From Chloroflexota bacterium (GTDB taxonomy: Bacteria; Chloroflexota; Limnocylindria; Limnocylindrales; CSP1-4): a stretch of DNA of 9,118 nt. Every line of letters begins with the position of its first letter. Position 1 is the stretch's first letter. Positions 1 to 5,571 of the stretch are shown here, piece after piece. A program made the translations under genes and the position numbers. Below the pieces are notes generated by a model. That model was not told the DNA's origin. It worked only from the letters and a program-made list of their open reading frames with translations, and made no database searches. The stretch is taken from positions 1-9,118 of the forward strand of contig JAJYJR010000213.1 of NCBI GenBank assembly GCA_021789355.1, given 5' to 3'.

Positions 1-266
1 AGCAGCTCCTCGCCGCGGACCGTGTAGATGACGGCCGGCCTTCGGTCCGCGGTGACCCGCCCGCGGGTGGCGACCGTCTGCCGGAGGATCTCGCGCCCGG
101 CCTCGGTCACGCGGACTCGCCGTTCGTGCACGTCGTCCTCGAACGCGAAGTCGGCGACGAAGGCCGGGTAGCCGAGGGCTCGGCCCAGGTCTCGACCGGC
201 GCGCTCGGTCGTCGCCAGGTGCAGGAGGAATCCGCCCATCGGCGGCCGCCCGGTGCCCGGCAGCAT
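1..266 (-). CDS. Unrecognised protein, partial (runs off left edge)
   Basis: The minus-strand frame is open from ATG at 266 to the window edge, giving at least 88 residues. About 92% of its codons end in G or C, the strongest coding signal in this corner. A GAGGAG sequence lies 11 nt before the ATG. The protein begins MLPGTGRPPMGGFLLHL and later contains RRVRVTEAGREILRQ and RPAVIYTVRGEELL. The VTEAGREIL stretch is reminiscent of the wing of small winged-helix regulators, but I do not recognise the family and assign no function. Another minus frame just upstream (about 345-267, with LDAAELETTMRRLDAEEQAA) also looks coding and has no start codon after its upstream stop, so the true N-terminus may lie there and be separated by a one-base deletion near 266-268. 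It is divergent from the DUF3224 gene. Confidence 0.55.
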   Translation of the reverse strand, partial: MLPGTGRPPMGGFLLHLATTERAGRDLGRALGYPAFVADFAFEDDVHERRVRVTEAGREILRQTVATRGRVTADRRPAVIYTVRGEEL

Positions 267-365
267 CGCGCGGCCTGCTCCTCGGCGTCGAGCCGGCGCA
301 TCGTCGTCTCAAGCTCGGCCGCGTCGAGCGTGTGCTCGTAGCTTGCGCGCCCAGCTCCGCCCGAC

Positions 366-386
366 TATTGTGTGACGCACACACTA
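366..386. promoter_or_regulatory. 21-bp inverted repeat, candidate operator between divergent genes
   Basis: The half sites TATTGTGTG and CACACACTA flank a 3-bp centre, ACG, and match at 8 of 9 positions. The dyad lies 18 nt before the GTG start of the DUF3224 gene and about 100 nt before the minus-strand gene. Spaced TGTG/CACA dyads of this size are typical of dimeric winged-helix repressors. The MarR gene two cistrons away is the obvious candidate to bind here; this is inference. Confidence 0.5.
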
Positions 387-403
387 TTCTGCCGGAGGAC
401 GAC

Positions 404-802
404 GTGGCGCAACACGCGACGGGCGGATTTCAGGTCACGGCCTGGGATGAGCAGAGCTACGACGAGCTCGCGGGCGGCGCGAAGCTGACGCGGGCTCGCG
501 TGGCGCAGGACTTCAGCGGCGACCTCGAGGCCACCGGTACCTGGGAGTTCCTCATGTGCTACCGCGAGGATGGCACCGCCGACTATGTCGGGCTGGCGCG
601 CATCGCGGGTCGGATCGACGGTCGCGCGGGCAGCTTCGTGATCCAGACGAGCGGCTCGTACGACGGCAGCGACGCGCGAAGCGCGTGGCAGGTCGTGCCC
701 GGCTCCGGCACCGATGAACTGCGGACGCTGCGCGGCGCCGGGACGGCGGTGGCGCCGCACGGGCCGAGCGGGACGTTCGAGCTCGACTACGAGCTCGACT
801 GA
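404..802 (+). CDS. DUF3224 domain-containing protein
   Basis: A 132-residue protein that covers the whole DUF3224 family, small single-domain beta-rich proteins of unknown biochemical role. Recognisable stretches in order are the N-terminal QHATGGFQVTAWDE (residues 3-16), GGAKLTRARV (24-33), FSGDLEATGTWEFLMCYR (37-54), the GRIDGRAGSFVIQTSG core, and VVPGSGTDELRTLRG near the C-terminus. I chose the GTG at 404 because GGAGG (394-398) sits 5 nt upstream and family members begin at this point. The in-frame ATG at 332 would add about 24 residues that cross the operator-like dyad. The gene ends 8 nt before a MarR-family gene, so the two are probably one transcript. No signal peptide is seen and the protein is presumably cytoplasmic. 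Function is unknown. Confidence 0.87.
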   Translation: MAQHATGGFQVTAWDEQSYDELAGGAKLTRARVAQDFSGDLEATGTWEFLMCYREDGTADYVGLARIAGRIDGRAGSFVIQTSGSYDGSDARSAWQVVPGSGTDELRTLRGAGTAVAPHGPSGTFELDYELD

Positions 803-810
803 CCGCCGGC

Positions 811-1341
811 ATGGGCCTCGATCGGACCGGGAACCTGCTGGGCGCCCTGTCCCTGGCCGTCTCCGACCGGACCTCCGACGCGGTCGGAGGCGCCGCGGGC
901 GGATCCGACTCGGCCGCGGCCGCTCTGTCCGCGCTGCTCCACTTCCTCGATCGACCGTCCGTCGACCTGCTCCGCCAGGTGCTGGGGCTCACCTCGTCCG
1001 GCACCGTCCGGCTGCTCGATCGGCTCGAGGACGCCGGCTACGTGGAACGGGGCCCAGGCAGAGATGCACGCTCCAGGTCGGTGTCGCTGACCCCCGCCGG
1101 CAGTCAAGCGGCCGAACGGGTCGCGGCCGGGCGCGCGCGCGTCCTCGAAGGCGCACTCGCGGTGCTCTCGCCCGACGAACGTGAGACGCTGGAGCGCCTG
1201 ACGTCAAAGGTCCTGGTCGGCCTCATCCGCGAGCCGGGCGCCGTCCGGTGGACATGCCGCTTGTGCGACACGCACGCGTGCGGGCGCGACGCGGGCGGAT
1301 GTCCGGTCGCCAACGCAGCCCGCGAGCGGTATCGGTCGTAG
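811..1341 (+). CDS. MarR-family transcriptional regulator with C-terminal cysteine cluster
   Basis: A 176-residue winged-helix regulator. The recognition-helix region reads LRQVLGLTSSGTVRLLDRLEDAGYVERG (residues 54-81), and the wing holds the MarR hallmark D-x-R followed by SVSLTPAG (85-97). A dimerisation helix follows (about 98-140). After it comes a tail not present in simple MarR proteins, WTCRLCDTHACGRDAGGCP, with C149, C152, C157 and C164 spaced C-x2-C-x4-C-x6-C. Related MarR proteins with such a tail are known to me, but the ligand is not; zinc, an iron-sulfur cluster or thiol redox sensing are all possible. The ATG at 811 is 8 nt after the DUF3224 stop and has only a weak Shine-Dalgarno, which suggests translation from the upstream cistron. 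It may bind the dyad at 366-386 and autoregulate. Confidence 0.88.
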   Translation: MGLDRTGNLLGALSLAVSDRTSDAVGGAAGGSDSAAAALSALLHFLDRPSVDLLRQVLGLTSSGTVRLLDRLEDAGYVERGPGRDARSRSVSLTPAGSQAAERVAAGRARVLEGALAVLSPDERETLERLTSKVLVGLIREPGAVRWTCRLCDTHACGRDAGGCPVANAARERYRS

Positions 1342-1507
1342 GGAGACGGCCGAGGTCGCCTGACTGGGACAGGCGGGGCCGCGGCGCAACCTCGGCGCGT
1401 CCTCGACGCCGGAAGCCCTCGCTGATGACGCACACGGCTTGGGCTCAGTATCGCCTTCGCGCCTTCGGTGTGGCGCGAGCGGTTCAGGCGGGAGCATCTT
1501 CCTGGAG
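1342..1507. other. Gene-free gap after MarR
   Basis: No ORF with convincing codon use, and no hairpin followed by a T tract, was found here. Open frames on both strands encode Arg/Ser/Pro-rich strings of the kind produced by non-coding GC-rich DNA. Confidence 0.4.
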
Positions 1508-1621
1508 ATGGCCACGCTGGGACGCCGTCCCGTCTTCGACGACGCGCCGCGCCTCGCGGGCGCTGTGCCGTGCTTCGCGGGTTCGCCGCTGCCCGAGCGG
1601 CGCCGAGTGGAGTCGGCCTGA
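1508..1621 (+). CDS. Possible 37-residue ORF or gene remnant, coupled to the ABM-like gene
   Basis: The frame encodes MATLGRRPVFDDAPRL followed by a Pro/Arg-rich end, with about 90% of codons ending in G or C, unlike the competing frames here. Its stop TGA shares one base with the ATG of the next gene (TGATG, 1619-1623), the arrangement of a translationally coupled pair. A GGAG abuts the ATG at 1508, which is too close for a good ribosome site, so the real start could lie upstream or this could be the tail of a lost gene. The family is not recognised. Confidence 0.28.
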   Translation: MATLGRRPVFDDAPRLAGAVPCFAGSPLPERRRVESA

Positions 1622-1920
1622 TGCACGTCGTCGTCGTCAACCGGATCACGCTGTCCGTCCCCGTCGAGGAGGTGGTGGTCGACATCGAGCGCGAGCTGCC
1701 GGCGATCTTCGCAGGTCTCGAGGGCTTCGTCGGTCAGACGCTGGTCAAGACGGGCCCCCAGGAGCTTGTGGTCATCGGCCGCTGGGCCTCGCCGGAGGCG
1801 GCGGGCGCCGGCGCCGCGGTCATCGGGCCGGGCGCGTTCAACACCTGGGTCGCGCCCCGCGCCACGGGACAGGACCGCGTGGTGGGACCGGTGGTGTCTG
1901 ACATCGGCTGGGGCAGCTGA
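1621..1920 (+). CDS. Small antibiotic biosynthesis monooxygenase (ABM)-like domain protein
   Basis: A 99-residue protein. Its N-terminus, VVVVNRITLSVPVEEVVVDIE, reads as a first beta strand followed by a helix. GLEGFVGQTLVKTG then supplies the second strand, and ELVVIGRWASPEAAGAG the third strand and the start of a second helix. This order is that of the dimeric alpha-beta barrel ABM family, heme-degrading or quinol-oxidising enzymes and many of unknown role, and the length fits. I see no residue that decides the substrate. The ATG at 1621 is preceded by GTGGAG (1607-1612) at 8 nt. A longer in-frame ORF starting at 1468 has an Arg-rich extension with no family resemblance and is rejected. The fold assignment rests on pattern only and could be wrong. 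Confidence 0.68.
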   Translation: MHVVVVNRITLSVPVEEVVVDIERELPAIFAGLEGFVGQTLVKTGPQELVVIGRWASPEAAGAGAAVIGPGAFNTWVAPRATGQDRVVGPVVSDIGWGS

Positions 1921-2024
1921 CCGTCCCGCCAGTCTACGTGCCGTTTCGTGCTCACGGACGTCGGTGTGAACCAGACCCGAGCACCGTCAGCGACCGCGCC
2001 CAAGACGAGCTGCTCCTGTCTTCA

Positions 2025-2057
2025 TCCCGTGCTACACTGAACCCGTGTAGCACGGGA
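2025..2057. promoter_or_regulatory. Perfect 13-bp inverted repeat over the vapBC promoter
   Basis: The arms TCCCGTGCTACAC (2025-2037) and GTGTAGCACGGGA (2045-2057) pair perfectly around a 7-nt spacer. The left arm contains a TGC extension and most of a TACACT -10 hexamer (2033-2038); no good -35 is visible. The right arm overlaps the GGGAGG ribosome site (2054-2059). VapB ribbon-helix-helix antitoxins, alone or with VapC, bind such repeats to repress their own operon, so this is very probably the autoregulatory operator. Confidence 0.8.
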
Positions 2058-2071
2058 GGCAGTGACGACCC

Positions 2072-2317
2072 ATGGCGAACCTGACCATCACGGTCGATGA
2101 CCGGCTCCTGAAGCGGGCCCGAATGCGCGCCCTCGAGGACGGGACATCGGTCAACGCCGTGCTTCGAACGTACCTGGAGCGCTACGCCGGCGTCGGAGAC
2201 ACGATCGAGGCCCTGGGCGGGTTCGCGCGGCTCGCCCGGCGAAGCGCGGCGACCAGCGGCTCAGGCGGTCGCACCTGGACGCGCGACGAGCTCCATGACC
2301 GAACCGGTCTTCGTTGA
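2072..2317 (+). CDS. vapB: VapB-type ribbon-helix-helix antitoxin
   Basis: An 81-residue antitoxin. Residues 2-8, ANLTITV, form the beta strand that reads the DNA groove. DDRLLKRARMRALEDGTSVNAVLRTYLERYAG (about 9-40) gives the two helices of the ribbon-helix-helix fold. The C-terminal half is Ser/Gly/Arg-rich with a basic and acidic end ([15 protein letters not shown]), as expected for the disordered part that wraps the toxin. The ATG at 2072 lies 12 nt after GGGAGG, a slightly long spacing. The 3' end overlaps the toxin gene by 23 nt, typical of a coupled toxin-antitoxin operon. It should neutralise the PIN toxin and repress through the inverted repeat at 2025-2057. Confidence 0.9.
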   Translation: MANLTITVDDRLLKRARMRALEDGTSVNAVLRTYLERYAGVGDTIEALGGFARLARRSAATSGSGGRTWTRDELHDRTGLR

Positions 2318-2720
2318 CACGAATGTCTGGGTCTACGCGGTCGATGCCGCGGACCCAACCAAGCGAGAGCGCGCCCTGGAGGTGACCGCGCCGGCACCAG
2401 GTCGCGATCTCGTGATCTCGACGCAGGTCCTGGCGGAGTTCTACGCCGTCGTCACCCGCAAGCTTGCCGTGCCGCTGTCGGCCGAAGATGCCGAGGCCAT
2501 GGTCCGCCAGCTCGCGGTCCTGCCCGTTGTCGCGATCGACAGCTCGCTCGTCGTTTCGGCGATCACCGGGAGCCGTGAGTGGCAGATCGCGATGTGGGAC
2601 GCCCTGATCCTTCGAGCCGCCGAAGCCGCCGGGTGTCGACGCGTTCTCAGCGAGGATCTGGGAGATGGCACGACGTACGGTTCGCTCGTGGTTGAGAACC
2701 CGTTCGCGAGGAGCCGTTAG
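2295..2720 (+). CDS. vapC: VapC-type PIN-domain ribonuclease toxin
   Basis: A 141-residue PIN-domain protein of normal VapC length. The acidic metal-binding set is complete: D8 in [11 protein letters not shown]48 in [13 protein letters not shown]102 in [10 protein letters not shown], and D121 in VLSEDLGDG, with a further D124. VapC toxins are Mg- or Mn-dependent endoribonucleases that cleave tRNA or rRNA and stop translation. The target cannot be read from sequence. The start ATG lies inside the antitoxin gene, so translation is coupled. Nothing is truncated and the module appears functional. After the stop, about 80 nt without a gene lead to the DUF1801 gene, which looks separate. Confidence 0.93.
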   Translation: MTEPVFVDTNVWVYAVDAADPTKRERALEVTAPAPGRDLVISTQVLAEFYAVVTRKLAVPLSAEDAEAMVRQLAVLPVVAIDSSLVVSAITGSREWQIAMWDALILRAAEAAGCRRVLSEDLGDGTTYGSLVVENPFARSR

Positions 2721-2799
2721 CTTCTCGCCCGACGCCGCGGCGGCGGCTCCCTGGCATGAGGGTGGTCCCCATCAAGACTCGCTCGCGAGGAAACCTGCC

Positions 2800-3270
2800 A
2801 TGACCGACACGCAGAAGCACGTCAAGCGCACCGCCGTGGACGACACGTCGAACGAGGGATTCACGGCCGAGGAACGGGCCGCGATGAAGGAGCGCGCCCG
2901 GGAGCTGAAGGCCGCCTCACGCTCGCGCGCGGGCAAGGCGGACGGGGAAAGCGACGCTCTCGCGAAGATCGCCGAGATGCCGGCGCCGGATCGCGCCATG
3001 GCCGAGCGGCTCCATGCGATCATCAGAGCCAACGCGCCAGCCCTCTCGCCGAGAACCTGGTACGGGATGCCCGCGTACGCCAGGGACGGCAACGTCGTCT
3101 GCTTCTTCCAGAGCGCGGAGAAGTTCAAGTCGAGGTACGCGACGTTCGGCTTCAGCGACAAGGCGAACCTCGACGAAGGCGGCATGTGGCCGACCTCCTT
3201 CGCCCTGAAGGAGCTGACCCCCGTTGACGAGGCACGGATCGCCGCGCTCGTGAGGAAAGCCGTGAGCTGA
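2800..3270 (+). CDS. DUF1801 (YdhG-like) domain protein with charged N-terminal extension
   Basis: A 156-residue protein. Residues 1-50 are strongly charged and helical ([21 protein letters not shown]), followed by a DUF1801 domain. The domain is recognised by [22 protein letters not shown], then the signature [21 protein letters not shown] and the later RYATFGF and [13 protein letters not shown]. The family includes proteins annotated as iron chaperones by similarity to frataxin-like folds, but no activity can be read here. I chose ATG 2800 because GAGG (2787-2790) lies 9 nt upstream; the frame stays open back to 2665, inside vapC, but that part is implausible. It stands alone on the plus strand and is followed by a GC hairpin. 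Confidence 0.83.
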   Translation: MTDTQKHVKRTAVDDTSNEGFTAEERAAMKERARELKAASRSRAGKADGESDALAKIAEMPAPDRAMAERLHAIIRANAPALSPRTWYGMPAYARDGNVVCFFQSAEKFKSRYATFGFSDKANLDEGGMWPTSFALKELTPVDEARIAALVRKAVS

Positions 3271-3278
3271 GGACTGAG

Positions 3279-3306
3279 CCCGCCGCGGGGCTGCGCCCAG
3301 GGCGGG
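3279..3306 (+). terminator. GC-rich hairpin after the DUF1801 gene
   Basis: CCCGCC (3279-3284) can pair with GGCGGG (3301-3306), and an inner GGG/CCC pairing (3288-3290 with 3296-3298) closes a 5-nt loop. It begins 9 nt after the DUF1801 stop. There is no T tract, so termination is only likely. Confidence 0.4.
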
Positions 3307-3311
3307 ACGGC

Positions 3312-3404
3312 CTGAGCGGTCCGGGTAAGTCGGTCATCGTCATCGCGCACCACCAGGCGGTCATGGCGCACGCCGGCCCGGGTTCACCATGACCGGACGG
3401 CTCG
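3312..3404 (+). pseudogene. Remnant of a UvrA-like ABC ATPase C-terminus
   Basis: In the frame through 3324, codons 3324-3374 spell GKSVIVIAHHQAVMAHA, which closely resembles the segment after Walker B in the second ATPase domain of UvrA and its drug-resistance paralogues, including the His switch region (family form roughly SVIVIEHHxxVMxxADWIIDLGPGAG). The conserved Glu before HH is Ala here. The frame then gives GPG and meets a stop at 3390. An HD in another frame right after (3388-3393) matches the next family residues, which suggests a small deletion and a frameshift. No Walker A, signature motif or start codon precedes it. The rest of the gene is absent, so this is debris. Confidence 0.6.
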
Positions 3405-3500
3405 CGGTCGAGGCGCCGCCGGCCGCGTGGCGCCGATCATCGTCGCCGTCTACCCTGAGCGGACGCAACGCGGTGAGACGTCATCGGTGAGGGACGACCA

Positions 3501-3894
3501 GTGATTCGCGGTGTTGAGGTCACGCTGTACTCGCGGAACCTGCAGGCCACGCAGAGGTTCTACGAGGGCTTGGCTTCGCCGAGACCTTTCGATATCCCGC
3601 GACCGGGGAGCCCCATCACGTCGAGCCGACGCAGAGCACCTTCAGCTGGGCATCGTTGACATCGACAAGGCGTCTGCAGACCACGGATTCACCGCCCATC
3701 TCGGCGGCCACACCGCTGAGCTCGTGTTCTGGAACGACGACACCGACGGGCTCTTCGCGCAACTCATCGGTGCCGGCGCGTCCGTCATCTCCGAACCACA
3801 CGACTGGCTCGAACGCCTGCGGGTCGCGTGGATCGGTGATCCTGACGGGAATCCGATCCAGCTCGTGCAGGAGCGGACGTCACGGGGCAGATAG
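3501..3894 (+). pseudogene. VOC/glyoxalase-family gene with two -1 frameshifts
   Basis: Three frames in succession give one continuous VOC-superfamily protein of about 130 residues. GTG 3501, with GAGGG 7 nt upstream, starts MIRGVEVTLYSRNLQATQRFYEG. A one-base deletion at 3568/3569 moves to the frame LGFAETFRYPATGEPHHVE. A second at 3625/3626 moves to the frame ADAEHLQLGIVDIDKA, which runs on through GGHTAELVFWND, FAQLIGAGASVISEPHDW and WIGDPDGNPIQLVQER to a TAG at 3894. The last segment is the classic VOC C-terminal pattern. Such proteins are metal-dependent lyases, dioxygenases or antibiotic-binding proteins; this member's role is unknown. Both breaks fit loss of one G in a G run, so sequencing or assembly error is a real alternative to decay. 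As written, only 55 codons can be translated from 3501. Confidence 0.8.
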
Positions 3895-3990
3895 CGGGCA
3901 CGACTGCGTGGCCATCGCCAGCAGATCGCCGCTACGCAGCACCGTGCAGGGCGTGGGCGGCGTGGGACCTGTGGGACGGACGATGATCGC

Positions 3991-5022
3991 GTGACCACCC
4001 GTCGGCTCGAGCTCACGAGAGCGCAGATCCTCGCGTACCGACGGACCGTCGGGGCGCTCGACGAGCGGCTCCCATCCGGCGCCGACTCCCTCCGACGAGC
4101 AGCATGGGCCGGGCTGCAGGACAGCATGCCCCGAGCTGCGCTCCTCTCCATCCACGCCCGTGTCGAGGGGACCGAGCCGTCCACCTGGGAGGACGCATCG
4201 CTCGTGCAGCTCTGGGGCCCGCGCTTCAGCGCGTACGTCGTCGCAGCCCGCGACCACGGCGTCTTCGCGCTCGGGAGGCTCCCGGACGAGGGCGAGCGGC
4301 GGCGGTTCTTCGAGGAGATGGCCACGCGGCTGGATGCCTTCCTCGGTGGCCGGCGGATGACCTACGCAGAGGCCGGACGCGCGCTCGGCGTCCACCCCAA
4401 CGCGCTCCGCTACGCGGCACCGACCGGCAGGGTCCTGATCAGGTGGGACGGTGCCCGCCACCCGGTGGTCTGGACGGTGCCGCAACCCCAGGTCGATCCC
4501 CGCGAGGCTCGCCTCGAGCTCGCGCGCCGGTACCTGCACGTCTTCGGTCCCACGACGCCCGCGGCGTTCGGTGAGTGGGTGGGAATCGCCCCAGCGCGAG
4601 CCCGGGGGGCGTTCGACGCGCTCGTCGGATCTCTGACACCGGTGCGAACGGCGGTCGGCGATGCGTGGATCCTGACCAGCGACGAGCCGATGCTCCGTGC
4701 CCCTGCAGGGCGTCCGGCAGCAGCACGGTTCCTTCCGAGCGGCGACGCCTACCTCCTCCTCCAGGGAGCGGATCGCGAGCTCCTCGTGCCGGACGGCGAT
4801 CGCCGCCGCGCGCTGTGGACCCCGCGCGTCTGGCCCGGCGGGCTCCTCGTGGGAGGAGAGCTTGTCGGGACCTGGCGACGTGCGGAGGCGAACGTGAGCA
4901 TCCAGCCCTGGCGCCGGCTCTCGCGGCCCGAACGCGACGCGGTCGAGGCGGAGGCGGAGTCCTTGCCGCTGCCCGGTGTCCAGGGACGGATCCTCGTCGG
5001 CTGGGAGAACATGGCCGGGTGA
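3991..5022 (+). CDS. AlkZ-like (YcaQ/HTH_42) winged-helix DNA glycosylase family protein
   Basis: A 343-residue protein of the winged-helix DNA-binding family that includes AlkZ and YcaQ, which remove alkylated bases and unhook interstrand crosslinks. Marks of the family are LRRAAWAGLQDSMPRAALLSIHAR (34-57), SLVQLWGPRFSAYVVAARD, YLHVFGPTTPAAFGEWVGI in the second winged helix, the later FLPSGDAYLLLQG, and a C-terminal SIQPWRRLSRPERDAVEAEAESL. The catalytic Q-x-Q/D motif of AlkZ/YcaQ should fall at 43-45, which read Q-D-S, so the second residue differs and activity is uncertain. The GTG at 3991 has only a weak upstream GGGACGGA; no better in-frame start exists nearby. It stands alone, 96 nt after the VOC remnant. 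Long minus-strand frames across it are shadows. Confidence 0.86.
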   Translation: MTTRRLELTRAQILAYRRTVGALDERLPSGADSLRRAAWAGLQDSMPRAALLSIHARVEGTEPSTWEDASLVQLWGPRFSAYVVAARDHGVFALGRLPDEGERRRFFEEMATRLDAFLGGRRMTYAEAGRALGVHPNALRYAAPTGRVLIRWDGARHPVVWTVPQPQVDPREARLELARRYLHVFGPTTPAAFGEWVGIAPARARGAFDALVGSLTPVRTAVGDAWILTSDEPMLRAPAGRPAAARFLPSGDAYLLLQGADRELLVPDGDRRRALWTPRVWPGGLLVGGELVGTWRRAEANVSIQPWRRLSRPERDAVEAEAESLPLPGVQGRILVGWENMAG

Positions 5023-5172
5023 CGTCGCCTCCGGGCCGGGGCGAGGGCGAGCGCGACCCCACCGAGGAGACGAAAGCCCAATCCGCGCGTTGAGCACTGC
5101 GACGGCGCGAGACGGCTTCGCCAGAGGTCGTGCAGCTCGTCAAGCACGTTGTCATCAAGGGCCTCGAAACAG
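5023..5172. other. Gap between the AlkZ-like gene and the ATPase fragment
   Basis: No gene with a start and normal codon use is visible. One minus frame contains a protein-like stretch, FEALDDNVLDELHDLWRS (about 5112-5165), lying directly against the ATPase fragment, and could be debris of another gene. It continues into an Arg/Ala-rich string antisense to the AlkZ-like gene and I do not call it. Confidence 0.35.
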
Positions 5173-5268
5173 CCGCACCTGGTGGTCCTCTCCGGACGCC
5201 GGCGTGTCGGCAAGACCGAGCTGCTGGCCCACTCCGGTCGCGGCAAGCCAATCGCCTGCCTGGCGGCG
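5173..5268 (+). pseudogene. AAA/archaeal-type ATPase P-loop fragment
   Basis: The frame through 5176 encodes PHLVVLSGRRRVGKTELLA followed by HSGRGKPIACLAA. This is the Walker A region (GRRRVGKT at 5194-5217) and next strand of the P-loop ATPase family often annotated as archaeal-type ATPase with DUF234, where the text usually runs like LVVLYGRRRVGKTELL. No start codon with a ribosome site, no N-terminal segment, no Walker B and no sensor motifs are present. The frame ends at TAA 5314-5316, inside the palindrome of the next operon. It is therefore a truncated remnant; the upstream break is near 5170 and the downstream break near 5270-5290, next to the toxin-antitoxin promoter. Confidence 0.65.
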
Positions 5269-5298
5269 GCGCACGCGCCAGTCCGGAGCGGTGCGTCG

Positions 5299-5325
5299 TG
5301 TTACTCTTACCGGTAAGAAGGAGGA
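5299..5325 (+). promoter_or_regulatory. Promoter, palindromic operator and ribosome site of the AbrB/PIN module
   Basis: An extended -10, TGT followed by TACTCT (5299-5307), overlaps a perfect 14-bp palindrome, TCTTACCGGTAAGA (5305-5318). A strong AAGGAGGA (5318-5325) follows, 6 nt before the ATG at 5332. The leader would be only about 15-20 nt. A repressor on the palindrome would block both -10 opening and initiation. AbrB/MazE-fold antitoxins bind such short palindromes, so autoregulation is likely. Confidence 0.72.
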
Positions 5326-5331
5326 CAGCCG

Positions 5332-5571
5332 ATGCGGATCACCTCGAAGGGGCAGGTGACGATCCCCCAGGCGGTACGGGAGCAGGCTGGCCTGCTACCC
5401 GAGACCGAGGTGGAGTTCGTCGTGGAGCGCGACGGGGTCCGGATCGTCAAGGCGCGCGCGGCGCGTCGACCGACCCGCGGCGCTCGGGCCGTCGAGCGCC
5501 TGCGGCGGGGCGCGGGGCACGTGTCGATGAGCACCGACGAGATCATGGCCCTGACCCGGGGGGAGGGGTGA
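5332..5571 (+). CDS. AbrB/SpoVT (MazE-fold) antitoxin
   Basis: A 79-residue antitoxin. Residues 1-45 form the swapped-hairpin AbrB domain with the signature MRITSKGQVTIPQAVREQAGL (1-21) and VEFVVERDGVRIVKA. The rest is an Arg-rich linker and a C-terminal segment, HVSMSTDEIMALTRGEG, probably the part that inserts into the toxin; family members often carry a similar STDEIMALTRGE tail. The start is fixed by AAGGAGGA 6 nt upstream and by the family N-terminus. The stop TGA overlaps the GTG start of the PIN toxin gene (GTGA, 5568-5571), so the pair is translationally coupled. It should neutralise the toxin and repress its own promoter at the 5305-5318 palindrome. Confidence 0.9.
   Translation: MRITSKGQVTIPQAVREQAGLLPETEVEFVVERDGVRIVKARAARRPTRGARAVERLRRGAGHVSMSTDEIMALTRGEG

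Noticed and set aside
3880..5097. Minus-strand open frame of 405 codons
   Set aside because: Antisense to the AlkZ-like gene, whose plus-strand family motifs are plain; the minus translation is Pro/Arg/Glu-rich without a fold.
5130..5567. N-terminal extension of the second PIN toxin frame
   Set aside because: It overlaps the AbrB antitoxin in another frame and reads as Arg/Gly/Ala-rich text; the PIN fold begins exactly at GTG 5568.
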